Source: Allopontixanthobacter sediminis
GTDB taxonomy: Bacteria > Pseudomonadota > Alphaproteobacteria > Sphingomonadales > Sphingomonadaceae
NCBI RefSeq assembly: GCF_009828115.1
Contig: NZ_WTYL01000002.1
Span: 868,001-932,000 of the forward strand
Direction: 5' to 3'
Length of the DNA: 64,000 nucleotides
Shown here in pieces: positions 9,718 to 18,267 of the stretch (the first letter of the stretch is position 1; every line of letters begins with the position of its first letter). Position numbers and translations under genes: made by a program. Below the pieces are notes generated by a model. That model was not told the DNA's origin. It saw only the letters and a list, made by a program, of their open reading frames with translations, and ran no database searches.

Positions 9718-12024
9718 ATGGCTGAAGCTGATGCAGCAAGCGAACTAACCAAGGTGCGGCTTCAGGTCGCGGCGGCACGGCAGGAAGAAAGCGGCCAAGG
9801 CATCGCACGTCTGCCGCGCTCCGCGTTCCAGGCCCTTGGAATTACCGAAGGTGACGTGATCGAAATTTCCGGCAAGCGGAGCACTCCGGCGATCGCGATG
9901 CCCGCGTATGACGAGGATCAGGCGCTCCAGATCGTCCGGCTAGATGGACTCCAGCGCGGCAACGCGGAGGTAGGTTCCGGTGAGCATGTGGTCATAACCG
10001 TCGCCGAATCGCGCCCCGCCACGCGCGTAGTGTTCGCCCCGGCCCAGCGTGAGATGCGGCTTCAGGGACCGACGCAGGCGCTGAAGCGCAATTTCTTTCG
10101 CAAACCCGTGGTAGCGGGTGACCTGGTCGCCACGACCGGGCAGCAGCCGGTACAGAACATGCCGCCCGAAGTGCGCCGGATGTTCAACACCCCCGCCTAT
10201 GCGCTGACGCAGATTCGCCTGACCGTGGTCTCGACTGCGCCCAAGGGCATCGTCCACATCGACGAGAATACCGAAGTCGAACTTCGCGCCGAGTTCGAGG
10301 AACCGCGCGACGGGCGCGCCGTGGTCAATTACGACGATGTCGGCGGTATGGGCGATACCATCGAACAATTGCGCGAGATGGTCGAACTCCCATTGCGCTA
10401 TCCTGAGCTGTTCACCCGGCTTGGCGTTGATCCGCCCAAAGGCGTCCTGCTGCATGGCCCGCCAGGGACCGGCAAGACCCGGCTGGCACAAGCCGTGGCG
10501 AACGAGAGCGACGCCGAGTTCTTCACCATCAACGGGCCGGAAATCATGGGTTCCGCCTATGGTGAGAGCGAAAAGAAGCTGCGCGAGGTGTTCGAGGAGG
10601 CGACCCGCGTCGCGCCTGCAATCATCTTCATCGACGAAATCGATTCGATCGCCCCGAAGCGCACCCAGGTTCATGGCGAAGCGGAAAAGCGGCTGGTTGC
10701 GCAGTTGCTGACGTTGATGGACGGGCTCGAAGCACGCAGCAATCTGGTGGTGATTGCAGCTACCAACCGACCGGACGCAATCGACGAGGCGCTCCGCCGC
10801 CCGGGCCGCTTCGACCGTGAAATCGTGATCGGGGTGCCAGACGAGAAGGGCCGCCGGGAGATCCTGTCGATCCATACTCGCGGTATGCCGCTGGGGGACA
10901 AGGTCGATCTCGACGAGTTGGCCCGGGTGACGCACGGCTTCGTCGGTGCCGATCTGGCCGCGCTAGCACGGGAGGCCGCGATCGATGCGGTCCGCGGGAT
11001 CATGCACAAGATCGATCTGGATGAGCGCACCATCCCGCCCGAAGTGCTGGAGGAATTGTGCGTCACGCGGGAGGATTTCCTCTCGGCGCTGAAACGGATC
11101 CAGCCCTCGGCCATGCGCGAAGTGATGGTCCAGGTGCCCAACGTTGGCTGGGACGATATCGGCGGGATCGACGAATCCATCGAAAAGCTGAAGGAAGGCA
11201 TCGAACTTCCGCTGAAGAACGGAGAGGCATTCCGGCGGCTTGGCATTCGCTCGGCCAAGGGCTTCCTGCTCTATGGCCCGCCCGGAACCGGCAAGACCCT
11301 GCTGGCCAAAGCGGTGGCGAAGGAAGCGGAAGCCAATTTCATCTCGATGAAAAGCTCCGACCTGCTGTCGAAATGGTACGGCGAGAGCGAGCAGCAGATC
11401 GCCAAGATGTTTGCCCGGGCAAGGGCGGTCGCGCCGTGCGTGATCTTCATCGACGAGATCGACAGCCTGGTGCCAGCGCGCGGTAGCGGGCAGGGCGAAC
11501 CGCAAGTTACCGGGCGGGTGGTCAACACCATCCTCGCGGAAATGGACGGACTTGAAGAACTTCAGTCGGTGGTGGTCATCGGAGCGACCAACCGTCCGAC
11601 GCTCGTCGACCCGGCGCTCCTCCGACCCGGAAGGTTCGATGAACTGGTTTATGTCGGCACCCCCGATCGTGCGGGCCGGGAGCATATTCTGAAGATCCAC
11701 ACGCGCAACATGCCGCTCGCGGATGATGTGAAGCTAGCGGACGTAGCCAGCGGCGCCGAACGGTTCACCGGCGCCGACCTCGAGGATGTGGTGCGGCGCG
11801 CAGGCCTGAACGCCCTACGCCGGGCGGGCGGCGAAGTGGAGACAGTGACCGCGGCCGATTTCACCGGTGCGCTCAAGGATTCGCGCGCCACGGTGACCGT
11901 CAAGATGGAGGACGAGTACAAGAAAATGCGCGGTGAACTGAAATCACGCGCCGCCGAAGTCCAGCCGATCGGCTTCCTGCACGAAGGCCAGGTCGAACCG
12001 AGCCGGAACCGCAAGCACGACTAG
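9718..12024 (+). CDS. CDC48/p97-type double AAA+ ATPase
   Basis: 768-aa homologue of Cdc48/p97/VAT unfoldases. An N-terminal double-psi beta-barrel substrate domain (VRLQVAAARQEESGQGIARL and GDVIEISG) is followed by two AAA+ modules. D1 has Walker A HGPPGTGKT (Lys253) and Walker B IIFIDEIDSI; D2 has Walker A YGPPGTGKT (Lys526) and Walker B VIFIDEIDSL. Both have arginine-finger regions (RRPGRFD, LRPGRFD). I chose the ATG at 9718 because AGGAG (9703-9707) is correctly spaced from it but only one base from the ATG at 9709. The likely role is cytoplasmic protein unfolding; substrates are unknown and no proteasome or adaptor gene is adjacent. Confidence 0.93.
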   Translation: MAEADAASELTKVRLQVAAARQEESGQGIARLPRSAFQALGITEGDVIEISGKRSTPAIAMPAYDEDQALQIVRLDGLQRGNAEVGSGEHVVITVAESRPATRVVFAPAQREMRLQGPTQALKRNFFRKPVVAGDLVATTGQQPVQNMPPEVRRMFNTPAYALTQIRLTVVSTAPKGIVHIDENTEVELRAEFEEPRDGRAVVNYDDVGGMGDTIEQLREMVELPLRYPELFTRLGVDPPKGVLLHGPPGTGKTRLAQAVANESDAEFFTINGPEIMGSAYGESEKKLREVFEEATRVAPAIIFIDEIDSIAPKRTQVHGEAEKRLVAQLLTLMDGLEARSNLVVIAATNRPDAIDEALRRPGRFDREIVIGVPDEKGRREILSIHTRGMPLGDKVDLDELARVTHGFVGADLAALAREAAIDAVRGIMHKIDLDERTIPPEVLEELCVTREDFLSALKRIQPSAMREVMVQVPNVGWDDIGGIDESIEKLKEGIELPLKNGEAFRRLGIRSAKGFLLYGPPGTGKTLLAKAVAKEAEANFISMKSSDLLSKWYGESEQQIAKMFARARAVAPCVIFIDEIDSLVPARGSGQGEPQVTGRVVNTILAEMDGLEELQSVVVIGATNRPTLVDPALLRPGRFDELVYVGTPDRAGREHILKIHTRNMPLADDVKLADVASGAERFTGADLEDVVRRAGLNALRRAGGEVETVTAADFTGALKDSRATVTVKMEDEYKKMRGELKSRAAEVQPIGFLHEGQVEPSRNRKHD

Positions 12025-12048
12025 CCGGCAGGGCCGACTTCTCGCCGC

Positions 12049-13131
12049 TTACGGGCTCTGCAGTACCCGCTGATTCGCCGCTTCCACTTCGAGGCGGTGG
12101 CGGATCAGCGCATCGGGCATTTCCTTCCGTAACCAGGCGACCATGTGCTCGCGTACGGCGCAGCGCAGGGCGAAAAGATCGCCGATGGTCCGCGAGCTGA
12201 CCGCAAGCCGTAACTCGATGCTTTCGGGGTGCGCCTCGGTCATCAAGATGGACCCGGTGCGCTCGTCCCACAATTCCTGTTCATGCAGATATCGTTCGAA
12301 CTCCTTGCGGATCGGCTCGACATCAGTCGCGGGATCGAGATGCAGGTAAACGGGCCCGGTCAGCATTTCGTTCGTGCGTGACCAGTTTTCGAAGCTTTGA
12401 TCGAGGAAGCTGGATGTGGGCACCACGATCGCCCGTTCATCCCACGTGCGCACTATGACGAAGCTCATCCGGATCTCCTCGACCCTTCCGGTATGCCCAT
12501 CGACCACCACGAGGTCGCCGAGCCTTAACGGTTCCGTGATGGCCATCTGCAGACCAGCGATAAGCGATTTGAGAGTCGGCTGCGCGGCTGCGCCAAGTGC
12601 CAGGGCCGCGAGGCCCGCCGAAGCCATCAGTGTCACGCCGACTTCCTTTACCGCAGGAATGCTGAACAGCATCAGCCCGGTAGTGATCAGCACAATCGCA
12701 AAAGTGGCGGTGCGCGAAAGGATCGAGATGCGGGTTCGGCGGCTGCGGGCGGCGACCGGGTCGACGGAAATTTCGGTGCGGTATTCCAGCGCGTCGGTAA
12801 ATGCCCTGGCGACCGAAAGAGTGACCCAGCCGAGCAAGGCCGGGACGACAAATCCGGATATCACGCCCCAAATTCTGGCAATGTCCTCGTTGCTCGCCGC
12901 GAGGACGGAGATGCCGATGGCGATGAACGACCATCGCAGCGGCTTGTACAACCGGTCGAACACCATGCCGTCGACGGGCGTGGAGGACATAGACGCGATG
13001 CGCCTGAGGATTGCGAACACGATCCAGTGCAGCAACAGTGCAACCACCAGGACAACGGCGAACGCAAGCGCGGTAATTGCCGCCTCTTCCCAAGAGAAAG
13101 AGAAATTTCTCGGCAGATATTCGTCAAACAT
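12049..13131 (-). CDS. MscS-family mechanosensitive channel
   Basis: Small-conductance mechanosensitive channel family protein, 360 aa. Four to five hydrophobic segments come first (e.g. ITALAFAVVLVVALLLHWIV). The pore helix and beta domain follow: GLAALALGAAAQPTLKSLIAG, then PLRLGDLVVVDGHTGRVEEI and VPTSSFLDQSFENWSR. It should sit in the inner membrane and open under hypo-osmotic stretch. The gene converges on the CDC48 gene with only 24 bases between them. Substrate selectivity cannot be read from sequence. Confidence 0.9.
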   Translation of the reverse strand: MFDEYLPRNFSFSWEEAAITALAFAVVLVVALLLHWIVFAILRRIASMSSTPVDGMVFDRLYKPLRWSFIAIGISVLAASNEDIARIWGVISGFVVPALLGWVTLSVARAFTDALEYRTEISVDPVAARSRRTRISILSRTATFAIVLITTGLMLFSIPAVKEVGVTLMASAGLAALALGAAAQPTLKSLIAGLQMAITEPLRLGDLVVVDGHTGRVEEIRMSFVIVRTWDERAIVVPTSSFLDQSFENWSRTNEMLTGPVYLHLDPATDVEPIRKEFERYLHEQELWDERTGSILMTEAHPESIELRLAVSSRTIGDLFALRCAVREHMVAWLRKEMPDALIRHRLEVEAANQRVLQSP

Positions 13132-13169
13132 GACGGCTGCACTATTGCCTCGCCGTCAGAGATACAAGG

Positions 13170-14405
13170 TTACCGTCCCTTATCCCCCAGCGGGATCACG
13201 ATCAGCACCGCCGCGCCGTCGGGAGTAAATTTACGGTCGATGGTCCCGCCCAGCTGGCGCGCGGCACTGTGCATCAACATGCTGCCGAAACCCTGCCGCT
13301 CCGGCTCGAGATCACTGATCGCGCAATCTTCATTCCAGTTAATGGTTAGATGCTCGTCCTCGACCTGCCACTTGACGGCTAGCAAACCGCCATTCGCCCA
13401 AGCGCCATATTTGACCGCGTTGGTTGTGAGTTCGTGCAGGACGAGGCCCAAAGGCGTGATGTGCTTGGACGGCAGCAGGGTTTCCGGGCCATCCACATCG
13501 GCCAGCAGCGATTCCGAACGGTAAGGCGCCAACGTAGTTTCAATCAGGTTCCGGAGCGAGGCGGGCGGTTCGTCTTCAGTGCCCTGGGTTACTTCATGCG
13601 CGGTCAGCAAGGCGCGGATCCGGTCGCTGATCCGTTCGATAACCGGCTTGGCCTCGGGCTCGTCGCGCGCGCTCATGCTCACGATTGCAAGAATGACGGC
13701 GAACAGGTTCTTGACGCGGTGATTTAGTTCGCTCGCCAGCAAGTCGGCCCGGTCGCGAGCCTCGGCGAGGGCAAAGGATTGTTCGGCGCGCGCTTCCGCT
13801 TGGGCGGTGCGGAAGATCAGCCGGTATCCCAGGATCAGGGTAACAAGTAGCAGGGCCATAACGGCGGAAAGCAGCGGCAAGACGCGCGCCTCTGCGCGGG
13901 CCGTTTCCGCCCCCGCATCCGCCAGCAGGTTGCCTTCGATCTGCTCCATCTCGCGGATTGCCTGCCGCAGACGGACCATCGCTTCCTGCCCCTCGTCGCT
14001 GAGCAGCTTGGTTCGGGCGTCGAGCAACGCACCGCTGCGCAGCAAGGCGACACTTTCGTCCATTTCGGAAAACTTAACCTGGGTTAGGTTTTCAATCCTG
14101 TCGAGCAGCTGAATCTGGCGCGCCGAAGCGTCCGGTCCGACCGACCGGCGCAACCGGTCAAGCGCCTGCTGGTATTGCTGGCGGCCGGTCTCGTATGGCT
14201 CCAGATATCGGCGGTCGAGCGTGATCAGATATCCCCGCTGGCCGGTCTCCGCGTTGAGCGCCGCATTGCCGACATTGCGCAGTTCGACCAGCACCTCGTT
14301 CGTATCACGGACCTGCTCGCGCTCCGCCCGCTCGGCCGCGATCGTCTGGAATACGAGCACCATCCCCGCGATCATCGCGAAGCCGATGACGCTGAGGAGC
14401 GCCAA
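13170..14405 (-). CDS. CHASE3-domain sensor histidine kinase (HWE/HisKA_2 type)
   Basis: Membrane sensor kinase. An N-terminal membrane helix (LLSVIGFAMIAGMVLVF) precedes a periplasmic CHASE3 domain with the hallmark ETGQRGYLITLDRRYLEPYE. A second helix near residue 180 leads to a cytoplasmic HisKA_2/HWE domain with phospho-acceptor histidine in LASELNHRVKNLFAVI, then the ATPase N-box VLHELTTNAVKYGAW. The annotated start is a TTG at 14405. The open frame reaches a CTG at 14471 that overlaps the polA stop (CTGA), so the true start may be upstream. No response regulator is adjacent, so the pathway is unknown; HWE kinases of this class often feed the general stress response. Confidence 0.88.
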   Translation of the reverse strand: MALLSVIGFAMIAGMVLVFQTIAAERAEREQVRDTNEVLVELRNVGNAALNAETGQRGYLITLDRRYLEPYETGRQQYQQALDRLRRSVGPDASARQIQLLDRIENLTQVKFSEMDESVALLRSGALLDARTKLLSDEGQEAMVRLRQAIREMEQIEGNLLADAGAETARAEARVLPLLSAVMALLLVTLILGYRLIFRTAQAEARAEQSFALAEARDRADLLASELNHRVKNLFAVILAIVSMSARDEPEAKPVIERISDRIRALLTAHEVTQGTEDEPPASLRNLIETTLAPYRSESLLADVDGPETLLPSKHITPLGLVLHELTTNAVKYGAWANGGLLAVKWQVEDEHLTINWNEDCAISDLEPERQGFGSMLMHSAARQLGGTIDRKFTPDGAAVLIVIPLGDKGR

Positions 14406-14467
14406 ATTGGTCCAACGCGCCGTGATCCTGTTGCCCGATCCCGGCGGGGAGGGTGCGGTCCCGGTAT

Positions 14468-17317
14468 TCAGTGCGCTGCTCCCCAGCTCGGACCGCTGCC
14501 AATCTCAATCCCCAGCGGGACATCCAGCTCGACAGCGGGCAACGCGGCACCAGCCATGACCGCTTCGATCACCGGTTTGGCTGCCTCCACGTCGCCTTCG
14601 GGAAGTTCGAACACCAGTTCATCGTGGACCTGCAGCAGCATCCGCACATTGCCAAGCCCTTCATCGCGAAGGGCCGGAAGCATCCGGACCATGGCGCGTT
14701 TGATGATATCCGCGCTGGTGCCCTGGATCGGCGCGTTGATCGCGGCCCGCTCGCTGCCCTGCCGTTCGTTCGGGTTTTTCGAATTGATCCGCGGAAACCA
14801 TGTCTTGCGCCCGAACAGCGTCTCGGAATAGCCGCGCTCCCGCACGCTCTCCAGTGTCGTGACGATGTAGCGCTGGATGCCGGGGAAACGCTGGAAATAG
14901 GTGTCGATCATCGCCTGGGCCTCGTCGGCCTCTACCCCCAGCCGGCCCGCGAGTCCCCAGCGCGAGATGCCGTAGAGGATCGCGAAGTTGATCGTCTTGG
15001 CTTGCGCCCGCGTATCCCGGTCGACGGTGCCGAACATTTCCTGAGCGGTGCGTGCGTGAATGTCCTGCCCCTCGGCAAACGCCTCCTTGAGGGTCGGCAC
15101 ATCGGCCATGTGCGCGGCGAGGCGCAGCTCGATCTGGCTGTAGTCGGCGGCCAGCAGGACATTGCCCAGTTCCGCTACGAAACTTTCGCGGATTTGCCGG
15201 CCGATGGCCGTGCGAATGGGGATGTTCTGCAGGTTTGGATCGGTCGAGGACAGCCGCCCGGTTTGCGCCCCGACCAGCGAATAACTTGTATGGACCCGCC
15301 CGGTTCGCGGGTTGATCGCCGCCTGCAGCGCGTCGGTGTAGGTCGATTTCAGCTTCGATAACTGGCGATATTCGAGCACCTTGTTGGCGATCGGTGCACC
15401 TTGGTCGGCAAGTTTTTCGAGGATCGCCTGATCGGTCGAATACTGGCCGGACTTGCCCTTGCGCCCGCCCTTGTAACCGAGAGTGTCGAACAGCACATCG
15501 CCCAGTTGCTTGGGGCTACCGATGGTAAACTCCCGGCCCGCCAGCGCATGGATATCCTGTTCCAGCTTGCTGATTTCGACCGCAAAACCTTCTGACAGTT
15601 TCGCAAGACTGGCGCGGTCGACCTTGACTCCTTCGCGCTCCATTCCGGCAACCACCTCGATGAGCGGACGGTCGACCCGCTCGTACACCCGGGTACCGCC
15701 TTCGATCGCCAGCCGCGGCTTCAGATGCTGGTACAGGCGCCAGGTGACATCCGCATCTTCCGCGGCATATTCGGTGGCCCGGTCCAGCGGCACCTGGCCG
15801 AATGGGATCAGCTTTTTCCCCGACCCGCAGATGTCCTTGAACGTGAGCGTGGTGTGGCCAAGGTGGCGCTGGGACAATTCGTCCATCCCGTGGCCGCCGC
15901 CGATCCCGTCCATCGAGCGCCCGGCGTCGAGATCGAAGCTGATCACCATCGTGTCGTCGACCGGAGATACCTTCGCGCCGTAGCGGGCGAGGATATTGAG
16001 ATCGTATTTGATGTTCTGACCAACCTTGATCACCGCATCGCTTTCCAGCAGCGGCTTCAGCGCAGCCAGCGCTTCCTCGCGGTCAACTTGCTGCGGGGTG
16101 TCGGACAGCAGGTCATGCCCGCCATGCGCGAAGGGGATATAGCAGGCATCGTTAGCCCCCAGGCCAAGGCTGATGCCGACCAGGTCGGCCTGCATCGCAT
16201 CCAGCGCGCTGGTTTCGGTATCGATGGCCACAACCCTCAAGGCCATCGCGCGGCCAATCCACTGCCGAAGCATGTCCATGTCCTGCACGCAAACATAGGC
16301 GCTGCGATCGATGGCGGGCAATTCCGGTAATTGCTGGCGGCTACCGCCTTCCGCATCGGAATTGGTACCCGCGGCGGCGTGAACCTGCTTCGCCGGGTTG
16401 AGGTCGTTGGCCCTGCCGGGGCTGCCCCGACCCGAATCGAGCCGCCGCAGGAGGCTGGTGAAACCATGGGTCTGGAGAAATTCGGTCAGCGGCTCGGGTG
16501 GGACCCCGTCGAGCGCGAAATCCTCGATCGGAATTGGCAGGTCGCAGTCTTCTTTCAAGGTCACGAGAACCCGGCTAAGCTCGGCCATGGCCCGATGTTC
16601 GAGCAGGCGTTCCTTGAGCTTGGAGGTTTTCATGGCCGCCGCCGCATCGAGCGCGCCGGTCAGGCTGCCATGTTCTTGGATCAGCTTCGTCGCGGTTTTC
16701 GGACCGACCCCGTAAACGCCCGGAATGTTGTCCACGGAATCGCCCATCAGCGCGAGAACGTCGCCGACCAGCGAGGGGAGGACACCGAATTTCTCCTCCA
16801 CCTCGGCCATCCCGATGCGGGAGTTCTTCATCGTGTCGAGCATGTCGATCGCGCCGGTGTCCCCGTCGCGGTCGCCGACCAGTTGCATCAGGTCCTTGTC
16901 GGAGGAAACGATCGTTACGTCCCACCCGCGTGACGCGGCGGACCGGGCATAGGACGCAATCAAATCGTCCGCCTCCAGTCCTTCTTCCTCGATGCAAGCG
17001 AGGCTGAACGCCCGGGTGGCATCGCGGATCAACGGGAATTGCGGAATGAGGTCTTCCGGCGGGGGCGGCCGGTTGGCCTTGTATTCCGGGTATATATCGT
17101 TGCGGAACGACTGGCTCGATTTGTCGAGGATGACGGCGAGGTGGGTAGGGCCCACGGCGGTGTCGAGATCGGTCGCCAGCTTCCACAGCATCGTGGTGTA
17201 CCCGTAGACCGCGCCGACCGGTATGCCAGTCGGATTGGTAAGCGGTGGCAGCCGGTGATAGGCGCGGAAAATATAGGCGGACCCATCGACCAGATAGAGA
17301 TGCTGTTTTTCGGACAT
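14468..17317 (-). CDS. polA: DNA polymerase I
   Basis: 949-aa replicative repair polymerase. The 5'-3' exonuclease domain comes first (LVDGSAYIFRAYH; EEEGLEADDLIASYAR; DSVDNIPGVYGVGPKTA). A 3'-5' exonuclease domain follows with VAIDTETSALD, KVGQNIKYDLNIL and YAAEDADVTWRLY, so proofreading residues look intact. The polymerase domain has motif A LLAADYSQIELRLAAHM, the O-helix RAQAKTINFAILYG and motif C QVHDELVFE. It acts in Okazaki fragment processing and excision repair. It lies directly upstream of the histidine kinase with overlapping open frames, possibly co-transcribed. Confidence 0.97.
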   Translation of the reverse strand: MSEKQHLYLVDGSAYIFRAYHRLPPLTNPTGIPVGAVYGYTTMLWKLATDLDTAVGPTHLAVILDKSSQSFRNDIYPEYKANRPPPPEDLIPQFPLIRDATRAFSLACIEEEGLEADDLIASYARSAASRGWDVTIVSSDKDLMQLVGDRDGDTGAIDMLDTMKNSRIGMAEVEEKFGVLPSLVGDVLALMGDSVDNIPGVYGVGPKTATKLIQEHGSLTGALDAAAAMKTSKLKERLLEHRAMAELSRVLVTLKEDCDLPIPIEDFALDGVPPEPLTEFLQTHGFTSLLRRLDSGRGSPGRANDLNPAKQVHAAAGTNSDAEGGSRQQLPELPAIDRSAYVCVQDMDMLRQWIGRAMALRVVAIDTETSALDAMQADLVGISLGLGANDACYIPFAHGGHDLLSDTPQQVDREEALAALKPLLESDAVIKVGQNIKYDLNILARYGAKVSPVDDTMVISFDLDAGRSMDGIGGGHGMDELSQRHLGHTTLTFKDICGSGKKLIPFGQVPLDRATEYAAEDADVTWRLYQHLKPRLAIEGGTRVYERVDRPLIEVVAGMEREGVKVDRASLAKLSEGFAVEISKLEQDIHALAGREFTIGSPKQLGDVLFDTLGYKGGRKGKSGQYSTDQAILEKLADQGAPIANKVLEYRQLSKLKSTYTDALQAAINPRTGRVHTSYSLVGAQTGRLSSTDPNLQNIPIRTAIGRQIRESFVAELGNVLLAADYSQIELRLAAHMADVPTLKEAFAEGQDIHARTAQEMFGTVDRDTRAQAKTINFAILYGISRWGLAGRLGVEADEAQAMIDTYFQRFPGIQRYIVTTLESVRERGYSETLFGRKTWFPRINSKNPNERQGSERAAINAPIQGTSADIIKRAMVRMLPALRDEGLGNVRMLLQVHDELVFELPEGDVEAAKPVIEAVMAGAALPAVELDVPLGIEIGSGPSWGAAH

Positions 17318-17429
17318 GGTGTCGCTGTTAGCAGCGGATTCGGGTAAGGTCAGCCTGCATAATCACCGGTTGATAGCGCTTCCCTGCGTGTTGCTCGCGA
17401 ATGTTTTCCACAGGTTGTTTGCCGAAATA

Positions 17430-17490
17430 TGGCGGATTTGAGCCAATCTTGGCGAAATTGAGGCAGAAAAGTGGCAGATTTGAGTAAATC
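17430..17490 (+). repeat. Two 19-bp imperfect direct repeats
   Basis: TGGCGGATTTGAGCCAATC (17430-17448) recurs as TGGCAGATTTGAGTAAATC (17472-17490), 16 of 19 bases identical and 42 bases apart, about four helical turns. They lie between divergent polA and the first acidic lipoprotein gene, so they could be binding sites for a regulator of either. No known site is recognised. Confidence 0.4.
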
Positions 17491-17608
17491 CGCTTGCGCC
17501 GTCACATTATCGCCATTATTCAGCACCTCGAAGTCGCCGACTTTGGCCGACCTCACGCATGACTCCGATGGGGCATGCGATATCACTCGCTGTTTAAGGA
17601 ATTTTAAC

Positions 17609-17878
17609 ATGCGTAAGTTCGTACTTGCTGCCGCAGCTGCCGGCGCCGCTCTGACCCTCGTAGCTTGTTCGGAAGCTGCTCCTGAAGCTGAAGCCGATTC
17701 CGCGATGGCCGATGCCGAAGCAAACATGGAAGCTGCTGGCGAAGCCGTTGATGCAGCTGCTACCGACGTTGAAGCTGCTGCTGACGCGACTGCCGAAACT
17801 GCCGAAGCGACTGCCGATACGGCTGCAGCTACCGCAGAAGACGCAATGGCTGAAGAAACTCCAGCTGCTGCTGAGTAA
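17609..17878 (+). CDS. Small acidic Ala/Glu-rich lipoprotein (paralogue 1)
   Basis: 89-aa predicted lipoprotein. The signal peptide MRKFVLAAAAAGAALTLVAC ends in the lipobox LVAC, so the mature protein starts at the lipidated Cys20. The mature part is almost entirely Ala, Glu, Asp and Thr (repeats of the AEAT/ADTA type) and probably helical. The ATG at 17609 has AAGGA eight bases upstream; the longer open frame before it is not credible. The next gene is a clear paralogue. The function is unknown; a periplasmic spacer or envelope-stress role is only a possibility. Confidence 0.85.
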   Translation: MRKFVLAAAAAGAALTLVACSEAAPEAEADSAMADAEANMEAAGEAVDAAATDVEAAADATAETAEATADTAAATAEDAMAEETPAAAE

Positions 17879-17913
17879 TTCTCAGACTACAATTTTGAAT
17901 TAGGAATTTTGTT

Positions 17914-18165
17914 ATGCGTAAGTTCGTAATTGCTGCAGCTGCTGCTGGCGCTGCCCTGACCCTCGCCGCTTGTTCGGAAGGCACTCAGGAAACCACCGAA
18001 GCTGCTGCTGATTCGGCCATGGCCGATGCAGAAGCAAATGTTGAAGCTGCCGGCGAAACCGTCGAAGGCGCTGCTGCCGACGTTGCTGTTGCAACTGACG
18101 AAACTGCTGCAGACGCAGAATCCGCCATGCAGAACGAAACCGAAGAAGAAGCTCAGGCTGACTAA
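17914..18165 (+). CDS. Small acidic Ala/Glu-rich lipoprotein (paralogue 2)
   Basis: 83-aa lipoprotein nearly identical to its upstream neighbour over the signal peptide (MRKFVIAAAAAGAALTLAAC, lipobox LAAC) and similar in the segment DSAMADAEANVEAAGETVE. The acidic C-terminus ends in a Glu-rich tail. TAGGA before the ATG is the ribosome site. The pair is a recent tandem duplication, 35 bases apart, probably one transcript ending at the hairpin that follows. The function is unknown. Confidence 0.85.
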   Translation: MRKFVIAAAAAGAALTLAACSEGTQETTEAAADSAMADAEANVEAAGETVEGAAADVAVATDETAADAESAMQNETEEEAQAD

Positions 18166-18193
18166 TCTTCGAATTTCATTCGAACATGAAAAG

Positions 18194-18226
18194 AGGGCGG
18201 TACCGCGAGGTGCCGCCCTTCTTTGT
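18194..18226. terminator. Intrinsic terminator after the lipoprotein pair
   Basis: Eleven-bp stem AGGGCGGTACC / GGTGCCGCCCT with one G-T pair and loop GCGA, followed by a T-rich tract on the plus strand. On the minus strand it is followed by CTCTTTTC, so it may also stop the convergent beta-lactamase-family gene. Confidence 0.8.
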
Positions 18227-18267
18227 TACGGAATTGACGCGGACGGACCCGACCGGTGACGAAGGAA

